Source: WFQV01 sp964611145
Lineage (GTDB): Bacteria > Bacteroidota > Ignavibacteria > Ignavibacteriales > Melioribacteraceae
Direction of reading: 5' to 3'
Assembly: GCA_964611145.1 (NCBI GenBank)
Contig: CAZSYM010000027.1
Location: 1-29,608 of the forward strand
Length of the DNA: 29,608 nucleotides
Both the position numbers and the translations under genes were made by a program. This document shows positions 6,993 through 15,932 of this stretch, in pieces. The notes beneath the pieces were generated by a model that was not told where the DNA came from, did no database searches, and was given only the letters and a program-made list of their open reading frames with translations. Every line of letters begins with the position of its first letter. Position 1 is the first letter of the stretch.

Positions 6993-8345
6993 TTAACTCT
7001 CCTTTTCTATTTTGTATTTTTTAATTTTGCTGTAAAGATGACTCCTTTGTATACCCAAGGCTTCCGCCGTTTTGCTAATGTTCCAACCGTGTAAATCCAA
7101 TTGTTTTTTAATGAAAAGTTTTTCCGCATTCTCTTTGAATTCCTGGAAGGAATTTGAAAGGTCGAACAGTTCCTCGTTCGGTGAGGAATAGCTGACCAGA
7201 GGGCGGATTTTCTCCGCCGTAATTTCCTTGTCGGGAATTAGTATTATAATTCTTTCGATTAGATTTCTTAATTCCCGTACGTTCCCTTTCCACGGCAAAC
7301 CGCTCAAGTATTCATAGGCGTCTTTTGAAAAAGATTTTTGAGGATAGTTGTATTTGCGAGAAATTTTTTGGGCAAAGTAATCGGTCAAAAGTGGAATATC
7401 CTCTCTCCGTTCGCGCAAAGGGGGAACTTGAATTGGAATTACGTTTAAGCGGTGATATAAATCTTCGCGGAAATTTCCCTCTTCGATTTCCTCGGGTAAA
7501 TTTTTGTTTGTGGCGGCGATAATACGGATGTCCACCTCGATTGTTTTGGTGCCTCCCACGCGTTGAATTTTCGAATCCTCTATGGCTCGCAACACTTTGG
7601 CTTGTGCCTGCAGACTCATATCTCCGATTTCATCGAGAAACAGAGTCCCGCCGTTTGCAAGCTCGAATTTCCCGATTTTTTGCTGCGAGGCTCCCGTGAA
7701 AGCGCCTTTTTCATGTCCGAAAAGCTCGGATTCGATCAATTCGTTGGGTATGGCGGCGCAATTGACTTCCACCAGAGGTTTATCGGCGCGGGGACTTAGT
7801 CGGTGAATGGCACGGGCTACGAGCTCTTTACCTGTTCCGTTTTCTCCGCTTATCAAAACTCGTGCGTCGGTTACGGCTATGCGCGGCAAAGATTCAAGCA
7901 GAGCCTTTATTTTCGGGCTTTCGCCGATTATCTCGTTTTCAATATCAAGATTTTCTTTCAATTCGCGGTTTTCTTTGAGGAGTTTTTTCTGCTTCAAGGC
8001 ATTTCGCACCGCAATTAGAAGTTTGTCGCGGTCAATCGGTTTTTCCAGGAAATCGAAAGCACCCAATTTTGTTGCCTTTACGGCGTTTTCTATATTCCCG
8101 TGGGCGGAGATGATTATTACCGGTGTGGCAAGATTTTTGTCTTTTAATCTGCTCAGAATTTCAAAACCGTTAAGCCCGGGCATTTGAATGTCGAGAAGTA
8201 TCAAATCGAATTCGGAATGTTCTAATTTTGCCAAAGCCTGCCGTGGATCGATGGAATATTCGACGGAGTAGTTTTCATACTCCAGAATCATTTTGATGCT
8301 TTCGCAAATGTTCCTTTCGTCGTCAATGATAAAAACTGAATTCAT
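6993..8345 (-). CDS. NtrC-family sigma-54-dependent response regulator
   Basis: Two-component regulator that activates sigma-54 RNA polymerase. The receiver domain spans residues 1-120, with acidic D8/D9, phosphorylation site D52 (LLDIQMP) and a lysine near 104. The AAA+ domain (about 140-370) has the Walker A motif GENGTGKE, the sigma-54 contact loop GAFTGA, and the Walker B motif LFLDEIGD. A Fis-type helix-turn-helix ends the protein (KTAEALGIQRSHLYSKIKK). The ATG at 8345 is chosen; an in-frame TTG at 8351 overlaps the preceding stop and would add two residues. There is no clear Shine-Dalgarno. Its histidine kinase is not in the window, so the signal is unknown. I found no convincing TGGCAC-N5-TTGCA promoter nearby. 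Confidence 0.95.
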   Translation of the reverse strand: MNSVFIIDDERNICESIKMILEYENYSVEYSIDPRQALAKLEHSEFDLILLDIQMPGLNGFEILSRLKDKNLATPVIIISAHGNIENAVKATKLGAFDFLEKPIDRDKLLIAVRNALKQKKLLKENRELKENLDIENEIIGESPKIKALLESLPRIAVTDARVLISGENGTGKELVARAIHRLSPRADKPLVEVNCAAIPNELIESELFGHEKGAFTGASQQKIGKFELANGGTLFLDEIGDMSLQAQAKVLRAIEDSKIQRVGGTKTIEVDIRIIAATNKNLPEEIEEGNFREDLYHRLNVIPIQVPPLRERREDIPLLTDYFAQKISRKYNYPQKSFSKDAYEYLSGLPWKGNVRELRNLIERIIILIPDKEITAEKIRPLVSYSSPNEELFDLSNSFQEFKENAEKLFIKKQLDLHGWNISKTAEALGIQRSHLYSKIKKYKIEKES

Positions 8346-8347
8346 AT

Positions 8348-9013
8348 TCAAAAAAGAATGGTTTTAAAAAACAGAAAATTATAAAGTCCAAGAAAATCGG
8401 ACGGTTTTGCATTTGCTTTTTTTGAAAGAGCCTTTCCGAAAAGAGCGCCTAAATGATTTACCCTTAAATCCCGCGAATCGACAAAACCGTTCATTTTAAA
8501 ATTGTTTTCAAAAAGCTCTATTAAAATACCCATAAAATTTGAAATATTGTAACATTTCAAATTGTACACCAAAAACGCATTTGCGAAAAAGTGGGCGAGC
8601 TTGTCAACGTCGCCGAATTTGCTGCGAGGTGAATCGAGGAAAAAATTATTGGGCAACGCTTTCAATTTTTTGCGGAAAATTTTTAAAGGTCCTACGGGGA
8701 TTGGAATGTTTATCCGAATTTTGAAAAAAGGAGTAATCAACGGAAAGCGAGGAGAGGGAATAGTTGCGAAGGTGGAAACGAGCAAGGCTTCGGAAATTGA
8801 CGGCGTCAGTTCTTTTGCTTTTTCAAAGATAAGATTTGTCCTTTCTAAATCGTTCAGTTTCCCTTTCGTTCTGCGGAAATTCTCGGACGCCAAATATTGA
8901 CTTAATTCTTTTACAGCGGTAAAAAAGTCGTACTTGTCTTTTGCCACGATGATTGTTTGTGTGACTGTTAGGTATAGAATGGCAATAAAAAATATTGACT
9001 TTTTTGTTTTCAT
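8348..9013 (-). CDS. Exported or membrane-anchored protein of unknown function, faintly YfiM/VanZ-like
   Basis: Not firmly recognised. The 221-residue product starts with a signal sequence or membrane anchor (residues 5-24). The middle is basic and proline-rich (PSPRFPLITPFF and IPIPVGPLKIFRKKL). The C-terminal half has the pattern D137-K138-x2-H141-F, then E166, then D182-L-x2-N186-x2-G189, which is reminiscent of the DKxxHF...E...D..N..G layout in YfiM (DUF2279) and VanZ-like proteins. That resemblance is by eye only. The stop TGA overlaps or abuts the start of the sigma-54 regulator, suggesting they share an mRNA and that this protein may act in the same envelope response. The ATG at 9013 has no Shine-Dalgarno. 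Confidence 0.7.
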   Translation of the reverse strand: MKTKKSIFFIAILYLTVTQTIIVAKDKYDFFTAVKELSQYLASENFRRTKGKLNDLERTNLIFEKAKELTPSISEALLVSTFATIPSPRFPLITPFFKIRINIPIPVGPLKIFRKKLKALPNNFFLDSPRSKFGDVDKLAHFFANAFLVYNLKCYNISNFMGILIELFENNFKMNGFVDSRDLRVNHLGALFGKALSKKANAKPSDFLGLYNFLFFKTILF

Positions 9014-9119
9014 GTTCTAACAACGCGGTTTAGCAAGCGCCCACATGAATTTACGCAGCGACAACCAATTTTGTTGGGAGAAAATGTTTTCCGACATATA
9101 GTCGTTTTCATAACATTTT

Positions 9120-10775
9120 TTATGTCTGAATAACGCCCGTTTTGAATGGGGGAATAAAGGCGTTATTGTTTGCAAATTCGATTGATTTCGAGATGTATTT
9201 TCTTGTTTCAATTGGGTCAATTATTTCATCAACCCAAAGACGTGCTGCGGCATAGAGGGCGCTACTTTTTTCTTCGTAGGATTTTTGAATTTTTTCCAAT
9301 AGCTCCTTCTTTTCCTTTTCGGAAAATTTCTTGCCTTCCTTTTCCATTTGTTTTAGTTTAATATCCAAAAGCACATTGCTTGCCTGGTTTCCACCCATTA
9401 CCGAAATGCGGATGTTCGGATAAGCGAATATAAATCTGGGGTCGTATGCCTTTCCGCACATTGCATAATTTCCCGCTCCGAAGCTATTTCCCACGATTAT
9501 TGTGATTTTGGGAACCACGCTATTTGCGACGGCGTTTACCATTTTCGCACCGTCTTTAATTATGCCTCCATGTTCCGCTTTGCTGCCGACCATAAAGCCC
9601 GTTACGTCCTGAAAAAAGACCAAGGGAATCTTTTTCTGATTGCAGTTCATAATAAAGCGCGCCGCTTTGTCGGCACTATCGGAATAAAGCACACCGCCTA
9701 TTTGCATTTCGCCTTTTTCCGTCCGCACGATTTTTCTTTGATTTGCCACTATCCCAACAGACCAGCCGTCAATTCGTGCGTATGCGGTGATTATTGTTTT
9801 GCCGTAGCCCGCTTTGTATTCGTCCAATTGCGAATCGTCCACGATACGAGCAAGTAGTTCGTAAGTGTCGTATTGCTGAAGCGGGTCTTCCGGTAATATG
9901 CCGTAAATTTCTTGCGGATTGTATTTAGGAGGACGTGGAGCGACTCGGTTAAATCCTGCTTTTGGAAATTCTCCGAATTTATTCGTGAGGGAACGAATTT
10001 GCGAAATACAATCCTCGTCGTTCTCTGCGATGTAGTCCGTAACGCCCGAAATATTCGATTGTACCACAGCTCCGCCGAGGGATTCGTTGTCGATTATTTC
10101 TCCTATTGCGGCTTTTACCAAATGCGAACCTGCAAGAAATACGGAGCCCGTGCCTTTTACGATGAGAGCTTCGTCGCTCATTATCGGTAAATATGCTCCT
10201 CCTGCAACGCATGGTCCCATTATTGCCGCAATTTGAGGTATTCCTTCGGCACTCATTTTCGCATTGTTGCGGAAGATTCTTCCGAAATGTTCTTTGTCGG
10301 GAAAAATTTCTTCCTGCATGGGAAGGAAAACTCCGGCGCTGTCAACCAAGTAAATTATCGGTAGTTTGTTCTCCATTGCTATTTCTTGAGCGCGAAGATT
10401 CTTTTTTGCCGTCATCGGAAACCACGCTCCGGCTTTTACGGTAGCGTCGTTTGCAACAATAACGAAATTTCTTCCGTTGATTTTTCCGATTCCAAGAACC
10501 GTTCCGGCGCCCGGAGCGCCTCCGTATTCTTGATACATTCCGTAAGCGGCGAAGGAATTGAGTTCCAAAAATTCGGAATCCTTGTCGATTAAAAGGGCGA
10601 TTCGTTCTCGCGCGGTGAGTTTCCCTTTTGAATGCTGTTTTTCTATCGCCTTGCTACCTCCGCCTTCTTCGATTTTTTCTTTGATGGCGTTGATTTTTCG
10701 CACGAGGTTTTTATAGAAATCTTCGTTGCGCAAAAATGTTTCGTTCTTTGGGAGATTGCTACCTATTTGTTTCAT
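9120..10775 (-). CDS. Acyl-CoA carboxylase carboxyltransferase subunit (methylcrotonyl/propionyl-CoA type)
   Basis: Transfers carboxyl from carboxybiotin to an acyl-CoA. Both crotonase-fold halves are present in 551 residues, the usual size. The N-terminal half has KGKLTARERI, IVANDATVKAG, YLVDSAGVFLP and MGPCVAGGAYLP; the C-terminal half has FQDVTGFMVG, NSFGAGNYAMCGKAYDPRF and MGGNQASNVL. The IFPDKEHFGRIFRNNA stretch with a GTGSVFLAG loop is closest, by memory, to methylcrotonyl-CoA carboxylase beta; propionyl- or geranyl-CoA carboxylase is possible. An AAGGA site precedes the ATG. The gene begins 1 base after the acyl-CoA dehydrogenase stop. No biotin carboxylase or biotin carrier gene is in the window, so the partner subunit must be encoded elsewhere. 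Confidence 0.93.
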   Translation of the reverse strand: MKQIGSNLPKNETFLRNEDFYKNLVRKINAIKEKIEEGGGSKAIEKQHSKGKLTARERIALLIDKDSEFLELNSFAAYGMYQEYGGAPGAGTVLGIGKINGRNFVIVANDATVKAGAWFPMTAKKNLRAQEIAMENKLPIIYLVDSAGVFLPMQEEIFPDKEHFGRIFRNNAKMSAEGIPQIAAIMGPCVAGGAYLPIMSDEALIVKGTGSVFLAGSHLVKAAIGEIIDNESLGGAVVQSNISGVTDYIAENDEDCISQIRSLTNKFGEFPKAGFNRVAPRPPKYNPQEIYGILPEDPLQQYDTYELLARIVDDSQLDEYKAGYGKTIITAYARIDGWSVGIVANQRKIVRTEKGEMQIGGVLYSDSADKAARFIMNCNQKKIPLVFFQDVTGFMVGSKAEHGGIIKDGAKMVNAVANSVVPKITIIVGNSFGAGNYAMCGKAYDPRFIFAYPNIRISVMGGNQASNVLLDIKLKQMEKEGKKFSEKEKKELLEKIQKSYEEKSSALYAAARLWVDEIIDPIETRKYISKSIEFANNNAFIPPFKTGVIQT

Positions 10776-10776
10776 T

Positions 10777-11937
10777 TCAATCCTTTTGTAGTTCGCGAGC
10801 GATTACAATTCTTTGAATTTCCGATGTGCCTTCGCCTATTGTTAGGAGTTTGGCGTCTCTATAGAATTTTTCGACCGGATAGTCCTTTACATAACCGTAG
10901 CCGCCGAAGATTTGTACCGCTTCGTTTGCGACGCGTACGGCGGTCTCGCTGGCGTAAAGTTTTGCCATTGCAGCGGCTTTTTTGTCGTATTTCCCCGCAT
11001 CTTTAAGAGCCGCCGCTTTGTATGTAAGGAGTTTCGCGGCTTCTATTTGTGTTGCCATATCCGCTAATTTGAAATTGATCGCTTGGAATTCCGCCAGAGT
11101 TTTGCCGAATTGTTTTCTTTCCATTGCATATTTTTTCGCTTCGGCATAAGCGCCTTCGGCAAGGCCCAAGCTAAGAGCGGCGATTGATATTCTGCCACCT
11201 TCAAGGATTTTAAGCGCTTGCTTAAAGCCTTCACCTTCCGTACCTAATAAATTTTCCGCCGGAACAAGACAGTCTTCCAAAATTAATTGGGACGTTTCGC
11301 TGATGCGCATTCCCAATTTGTTTTCTTTTTTCCCAGCGGAAAAGCCGGGTGTCCCTTTTTCCACTATGAAAGCGGAAATTCCCCGATGTCCCGCTTCTTT
11401 ATCCGTTATCGCCATTATTACAGCGGTCCCGCTTACTTTCCCGTGAGTAATAAAATTTTTAGTGCCGTTTAATTTATATGTGTTTCCTTCCTTTTCGGCG
11501 GTACTACTCATAGCAGCAGCGTCGCTTCCCGAGCCGGGTTCGGTTAATCCCCACGCACCAAGCTTTTTCCCGCTTGCCAAATCTGGCAAGTATTTTTCTT
11601 TCTGTTCTTTGTTCCCGAAGAGATTTATATGATTTGTGCAAAGCCCGTTGTGAGCGGCTACGGACAAAGCAATTCCCGGCTCAACTTTTGCAAGTTCTTC
11701 TACAATCAAAGCATATTCGGTATAACCTAAGTTTGAACCGCCGAATTCCTCGGGAACCAAAACGCCCAGAAAACCTAATTCACCTAATTTTGTAAAAATA
11801 TCTCGAGGAAAATGTTGCTCTTCGTCCCATTCGAGTATGTGAGGTTTGATTTCCGTTAATGCAAAATCTCGAATTGTGTCTCTTATAGCAATTTGCTCTT
11901 CGCTCAATTCTACAAAATGTTTGCCGAATTCTTCCAT
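10777..11937 (-). CDS. Acyl-CoA dehydrogenase (short/branched-chain type)
   Basis: FAD enzyme that makes the alpha-beta double bond in acyl-CoA and hands electrons to electron-transfer flavoprotein. The 386 residues cover the three acyl-CoA dehydrogenase domains: WGLTEPGSGSDA (129-140), FAD-site region GTKNFITHG (158-166), ERKQFGK (273-279) and the signature GGYGYVKDYPVEKFYRDAK (345-363). The catalytic base is most likely E356, the position used by butyryl- and medium-chain enzymes and not by isovaleryl-CoA dehydrogenase. The ATG at 11937 is preferred over a GTG at 11943, because a GGAG site lies at suitable distance only for the ATG. With meaB upstream and a carboxyltransferase downstream, branched-chain amino acid or fatty acid breakdown is the likely pathway. 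Confidence 0.94.
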   Translation of the reverse strand: MEEFGKHFVELSEEQIAIRDTIRDFALTEIKPHILEWDEEQHFPRDIFTKLGELGFLGVLVPEEFGGSNLGYTEYALIVEELAKVEPGIALSVAAHNGLCTNHINLFGNKEQKEKYLPDLASGKKLGAWGLTEPGSGSDAAAMSSTAEKEGNTYKLNGTKNFITHGKVSGTAVIMAITDKEAGHRGISAFIVEKGTPGFSAGKKENKLGMRISETSQLILEDCLVPAENLLGTEGEGFKQALKILEGGRISIAALSLGLAEGAYAEAKKYAMERKQFGKTLAEFQAINFKLADMATQIEAAKLLTYKAAALKDAGKYDKKAAAMAKLYASETAVRVANEAVQIFGGYGYVKDYPVEKFYRDAKLLTIGEGTSEIQRIVIARELQKD

Positions 11938-11939
11938 TC

Positions 11940-12902
11940 TCACTCCGTAGGGTTTTGTTTGTAATTATGAATTATTTCTTTTGCCACCACGTAGGGCGAC
12001 AATTCTCCGTTCAAAACTTTGTTCAACGAGTCGGCGAGTTCCGCTTCCCGTGCGTCGTTCCAAATTTCATTGGAAATAGTGATACCGACTATTTCTTTTA
12101 TTCTCGTTTTCAACTTTTCTTTTCTTTTTTCTTGGAACAGATTTTTAGATTTAAGGTATTCGCGGTGGGCGCCGATTTTATCGAGGAGTTCCTTAATGCC
12201 TTCACCGGAATTGGCGACTGTTTTAACTATGGGTTCGTGCCAGTCGTCCGTTTTTTTCTCCTTCATTGAGAGAATTGTTTTAAGAGCCATTACGGCAGCA
12301 TCGGCACCCGGGCGGTCACTTTTATTCATAACGAAAATATCGCCTATTTCCATTAAGCCTGCTTTCATTGCTTGAACGGAATCTCCCGATTCCGGGACGA
12401 GCACGACAAGAGTTGTATCGGCGGCATTGGCTATATCCAGTTCGGATTGTCCCACTCCGACTGTTTCGAAAATGATTATATCGAAATTAGCGGCATCCAA
12501 TACATCGGCGGCATCCACAGTTTTAGCGCTTAATCCTCCCAGACTTCCGCGAGTTGCCATGCTGCGGATAAAAACACCTTCGTCGTCCGAGACTTGGTTC
12601 ATCCTTACGCGGTCGCCCAGTAAAGCCCCGCCTGTAAAGGGACTTGTCGGATCCACGGCGATTATGCCGACTTTTAATCCCATTTCTCTGTAACGTTTTG
12701 TTATTTGATTGGTGAGTGTGGATTTGCCAGCCCCCGGCGGTCCCGTTATTCCGATGCGATATGCAGTGCCGATATTGGAATAAAGGGAGTTTAATAGTTC
12801 TTCGGAGTAAGAGTTGCCGTTTTCTATAATCGAAATGGCGCGGGATATGGCGCGTTTTTCGGAATTTAATATTTTATTTTTCAGTTCTTTCAGGTTATTC
12901 AT
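11940..12902 (-). CDS. meaB: MeaB/ArgK-type G3E GTPase, chaperone of methylmalonyl-CoA mutase
   Basis: GTPase that loads and protects adenosylcobalamin in methylmalonyl-CoA mutase or a related B12 mutase. The 320-residue product has a P-loop GPPGAGKS (54-61), the magnesium/switch stretch DPTSPFTGGALLGDRVRM, the G3 region ETVGVGQSE, and the base-specificity motif NKSD. The start at 12902 is chosen over 12956: it has a GGAAAAG site, gives the normal N-terminus and overlaps nadD by only 8 bases. No mutase gene is in the window. Together with the PduS-like protein it hints that this organism uses cobalamin enzymes, but that link is inference. Confidence 0.93.
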   Translation of the reverse strand: MNNLKELKNKILNSEKRAISRAISIIENGNSYSEELLNSLYSNIGTAYRIGITGPPGAGKSTLTNQITKRYREMGLKVGIIAVDPTSPFTGGALLGDRVRMNQVSDDEGVFIRSMATRGSLGGLSAKTVDAADVLDAANFDIIIFETVGVGQSELDIANAADTTLVVLVPESGDSVQAMKAGLMEIGDIFVMNKSDRPGADAAVMALKTILSMKEKKTDDWHEPIVKTVANSGEGIKELLDKIGAHREYLKSKNLFQEKRKEKLKTRIKEIVGITISNEIWNDAREAELADSLNKVLNGELSPYVVAKEIIHNYKQNPTE

Positions 12903-13479
12903 CTTTTCCGTAAAGACCTTTTTCATAAATGTAGTTTTGAACTTCCGGAGGAACAAGGAAGTTTATTGGTAAATTGTTTTTAACGCGGCGGCGTATTTCG
13001 GAAGAGGAAATATCTATCCGCGGAGTTTTAACAAATTGTGCAAAACCGAAAAATTTGTTTTCGTGTTTTGTCGTATCGGTATTACGCCCCAGCACTATAA
13101 GCTTTGCAAGCTTAACGATTTCTTCTGGCTCTTTCCATTCGTCGAAGCGAAGCAAATTATCATAGCCGATAATCAATTCCAACTCGTCGTATTTTTCTTT
13201 TAGATGTCTTAATGTGTTTATCGTATAAGAAATATCGGGATTATGGATTTCGTATTCGCAGATTTTGAAGTAGGGAATAGTGGAAGTGGCAAGCTTAAGC
13301 ATATTAAGGCGATCTTCGCCCGAAGCGGTCTTACGCCCTATTTTGAAAGGCGAAATTCTACATGGTACGAAAAGTATTTCATCGACTTTCCGCAATTCGT
13401 AAACATATTGTGCGGTAATAAGATGTCCTAAATGAATCGGGTCGAAAGTTCCGCCGTAAATACCAACAGTTTTTGACAT
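12895..13479 (-). CDS. nadD: Nicotinate-nucleotide adenylyltransferase
   Basis: Joins ATP and nicotinic acid mononucleotide to make deamido-NAD in NAD synthesis. The 194 residues match NadD. The nucleotidyltransferase motif GGTFDPIHLGH is at 9-19 and the second motif ISSSEIRRRV is near 156-165; IGYDNLLRFDEWKEPEEI is the usual substrate-binding stretch (D for the more common D/S). It is the first gene of a run with meaB, the acyl-CoA dehydrogenase and the carboxyltransferase, probably driven by the promoter at 13510-13540. A weak AAAGG site lies about a dozen bases before the ATG. Confidence 0.95.
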   Translation of the reverse strand: MSKTVGIYGGTFDPIHLGHLITAQYVYELRKVDEILFVPCRISPFKIGRKTASGEDRLNMLKLATSTIPYFKICEYEIHNPDISYTINTLRHLKEKYDELELIIGYDNLLRFDEWKEPEEIVKLAKLIVLGRNTDTTKHENKFFGFAQFVKTPRIDISSSEIRRRVKNNLPINFLVPPEVQNYIYEKGLYGKDE

Positions 13480-13509
13480 AACAGTAATTTACCTTTTGAT
13501 AATGTTTTG

Positions 13510-13540
13510 CAAAATTAAGCATTTTTAAAGGGAATTTAAA
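13510..13540 (-). promoter_or_regulatory. Probable promoter of the nadD-meaB-acyl-CoA genes
   Basis: On the minus strand, TAATTTTG (plus-strand 13510-13517) is a full match to the -7 box TAnnTTTG. TTTA (13537-13540) stands 19 bases upstream in the -33 position, one base off TTTG. The predicted start is about 24 bases before the nadD ATG. Confidence 0.5.
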
Positions 13541-13590
13541 TTCGTTGTGAGGATATTTGTCGATAAGGATTTCGGAGCGAACTTAAAAGA

Positions 13591-14763
13591 TTAATTCCCG
13601 TTGGGAGTATTGTATTCCAAAATCCCTTTTTTGAAATGTTTGGAGGCAAAGGCGAGTAAAAGGAAAAAAGAGATAAAAGTTATTGAAAGGGAAATCCATA
13701 ATTCCGAAGGTAGAAGCGAATGCGCTATGAGTTTGAGCATTGCAGTTTGAATGGAGGTGAGCGGGAAATAAAGCATGAAGGTGGAGAGGAGGTCGTACGG
13801 AGCGTTGAAAATGTGCAACATGATTATAACCGGAAGAATTACGATTACGCTTATTACTGCCAGAAATTGCTGGGCGTCTTGGTCCGATTTTACGAAGGCA
13901 CCGAGAATTACGAATAGCAGAGTGAACATTAAATATCCTGCCAAGAAGAGTGCAAGAAATTGAGAAAAGCCGGTGAACAAAAAGGCGGAAAGGATTTGTG
14001 ATTTGAAAAAGAGAATACCCAATAGAACCCAGAGAAATAATTGAAGAAAGTTTACCGCAATAAGTCCCAGCGTTTTGCCTAATAATATGGTTTTCGCATC
14101 TGTGCTTGTGAGAAGAATTTCAATTATTCTGTTCGCTTTTTCGTCGGCCATGCTTCGCGTAAACATGCCTCCCGCAAAAAGGATGGAGGATATAAAAAAC
14201 AAAAGAAAAGCGAATGTGCCCGAAAATCTCGTTAAAAAAATGTCGCCACCGTTTTCTTGAGTGGACAGAGAAATCTTCGGCTCGGATAAAAGTTGTTTTT
14301 TAATGTTCGGGGAAAGCTGTAATTCGGAAATTTTTTTGGATAGAAAAGCATGCTTCAGAATGTTTATGAACTTTTCTGCTTGCGCTTGAAGGCGCCTTGT
14401 TCTCGTTGTTATTTTTACAGATTTCCCCTCGCTGCCAATAAACAATATGGCATCTATATCTTTATTCTTAAAGAGAGTTTCGGGAGAAAGATGGGAGGTT
14501 TTTAGATTCATTAAAATAAATGAATTATCATCTTTTGCACGCAAAGCTTGTATTTCGCGTACTAAATACGGCGTGATGTAATTGTGTGAATCGATAAAGC
14601 CGATAACCAAAGGGCGTTGGGGAGTTGTGTTGTTTTTGAGAAACGGAACGGAACTTATTACGAAAATAAACAAAGGAATAAAAAGGGTGGAGAACCAGAA
14701 AGATTTTCTCCGAATTTTTTCTTTCACTTCCCATGCAAAGATAAGCGACAGTTTATTTTTCAT
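13591..14763 (-). CDS. ABC-2 type exporter permease (NatB-like)
   Basis: Membrane subunit of an ABC exporter. The 390 residues show the NatB/ABC-2 layout: one membrane helix near 22-42, a large outer loop of about 130 residues, then five or so helices from about 180 to 380. The stretch MFTRSMADEKANRIIEILLTS just after the second helix is the typical coupling region of this family. Its start overlaps the ATPase gene by 11 bases. The substrate is unknown; sodium (NatAB) or a peptide/toxin are the usual options. Confidence 0.88.
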   Translation of the reverse strand: MKNKLSLIFAWEVKEKIRRKSFWFSTLFIPLFIFVISSVPFLKNNTTPQRPLVIGFIDSHNYITPYLVREIQALRAKDDNSFILMNLKTSHLSPETLFKNKDIDAILFIGSEGKSVKITTRTRRLQAQAEKFINILKHAFLSKKISELQLSPNIKKQLLSEPKISLSTQENGGDIFLTRFSGTFAFLLFFISSILFAGGMFTRSMADEKANRIIEILLTSTDAKTILLGKTLGLIAVNFLQLFLWVLLGILFFKSQILSAFLFTGFSQFLALFLAGYLMFTLLFVILGAFVKSDQDAQQFLAVISVIVILPVIIMLHIFNAPYDLLSTFMLYFPLTSIQTAMLKLIAHSLLPSELWISLSITFISFFLLLAFASKHFKKGILEYNTPNGN

Positions 14764-15571
14764 GGACGCCCCGTTTTTTTAATTCTCGCAAAAATATTTC
14801 GTTTAACGAGGGGTGTTTCGCTTTGATTTTATCATAAGGAATTTTCTTTAATTCTTCTTCCGTCGTTTTTTCTTTCGAAATTTCCAAAACGAATTTTTCT
14901 TCCGAGTAAGTTTTTTGAATTTGTTCCAACCCTCCGGCAAAAAGCAAATTCCCCTCGTTGAGAAAAATTATTTCTTTGCAAATATCCTCGACGAAATTCA
15001 TCAAATGAGTGGATAAAATAACCGTCTTTCCTTTTTGGGAAAATTCCCGAATCACTTCTTTTAGTAATTGCTGGTTTATCGGGTCGAAGCCGGTAAAAGG
15101 TTCGTCTAATATCAAGAGTGCCGGGTTGTGAATTATAGCCGTGATGAATTGAACTTTTTGTTGATTCCCTTTGGAAAGTTGTCCGATTAACTTTTTTCTC
15201 GATTCCGCCAAAGAGAAACGTTCCAACCAATAATTTGTTTGCTTCTCAAGCTTTCTTCCCGAAAGCCCTTTTAATTTTGCAAAGTAAGTGATTACTTCTT
15301 CTACGGGGCTGTTTTTGAATAATCCTCGTTCTTCCGGTAGATAGCCTATCGAATTAAAAAAATTGTTTTTTAGTTCTGGAGACGTAAAAATTACTTTTCC
15401 CTCGTTGGGTTCTATTAAACGAAGAATAATTTTGAGTAATGTGCTTTTACCGGAGCCGTTTGGTCCCAAAAGTCCATAAACCTTTTCTTCGTCCAGGTCA
15501 AGGCTAATTCCATTTAAGGCGCGTAGTTTTCCATAGTATTTTGTGATATTTTCAAGCTTGATCATTTGCAT
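14753..15571 (-). CDS. ABC exporter ATP-binding subunit (NatA-like)
   Basis: ATPase partner of the downstream permease. The product of 272 residues has Walker A GPNGSGKST (36-44), a Q-loop region near 75-80, the signature LSKGNQQ (132-138), Walker B LLILDE (152-157) and the H-loop in STHLM. The LSKGNQQK form (in place of LSGGQ) is common in the NatA/YhaQ group. Length is a little short of NatA proteins that carry a longer C-terminal domain. The ATG at 15571 is followed by another at 15565; neither has a Shine-Dalgarno, so the start is uncertain by two residues. Confidence 0.92.
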   Translation of the reverse strand: MQMIKLENITKYYGKLRALNGISLDLDEEKVYGLLGPNGSGKSTLLKIILRLIEPNEGKVIFTSPELKNNFFNSIGYLPEERGLFKNSPVEEVITYFAKLKGLSGRKLEKQTNYWLERFSLAESRKKLIGQLSKGNQQKVQFITAIIHNPALLILDEPFTGFDPINQQLLKEVIREFSQKGKTVILSTHLMNFVEDICKEIIFLNEGNLLFAGGLEQIQKTYSEEKFVLEISKEKTTEEELKKIPYDKIKAKHPSLNEIFLRELKKRGVHEK

Positions 15572-15615
15572 TACACATTAAGGAAAAGGAAGAATTATTT
15601 GGGATGACAACTTTT

Positions 15616-15819
15616 TCATTCCTTCGGTTTTTCTTTCTCTTCCTTTTTCTTTTCATCGACTTCGTCTATTTCCTCCTCGACTTCCTTGAGCGCTTTTTTA
15701 AATTCTTTCATTCCTTTGCCCAATCCCCGTGCAAAATCGGGAATTTTGGAAGAACCGAACAGAATGAGAATGACCAAGAGTATTAGAATTATTTCAGGTG
15801 TTCCTATGTTTCCAAACAT
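15616..15819 (-). CDS. tatA: Twin-arginine translocase subunit TatA/TatE
   Basis: Small membrane protein of 67 residues that forms the protein-conducting part of the Tat system for folded proteins. It has a short N-terminal segment with GTPEIILILL, one membrane helix (about 8-22), the family hinge FGSSKIPDFARGLGKGMKEF and a highly charged Glu/Lys tail. A GAGGTG site precedes the ATG. TatC is not in the window. Confidence 0.93.
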   Translation of the reverse strand: MFGNIGTPEIILILLVILILFGSSKIPDFARGLGKGMKEFKKALKEVEEEIDEVDEKKKEEKEKPKE

Positions 15820-15932
15820 TTTTCACCTCGTGATTTAACTTAATAAATTTTTTCATTGCCTTTCCAAGAAATTGATCCCCCAAATTATTTACATCCGTTT
15901 TTTATCGTTGTTTATTAGTTTGGCTAAAATTA

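Noticed and set aside
9017..9097. 26-residue open frame on the minus strand between the carboxyltransferase and the unknown exported protein
   Set aside because: It has no Shine-Dalgarno or promoter and no recognisable domain, so it is better treated as spacer.
9120..10775. Methylmalonyl-CoA decarboxylase alpha subunit as an alternative for the carboxyltransferase
   Set aside because: No sodium-pump decarboxylase partner (beta or gamma subunits) is nearby, and the motif set looks closer to the methylcrotonyl-type carboxylase.
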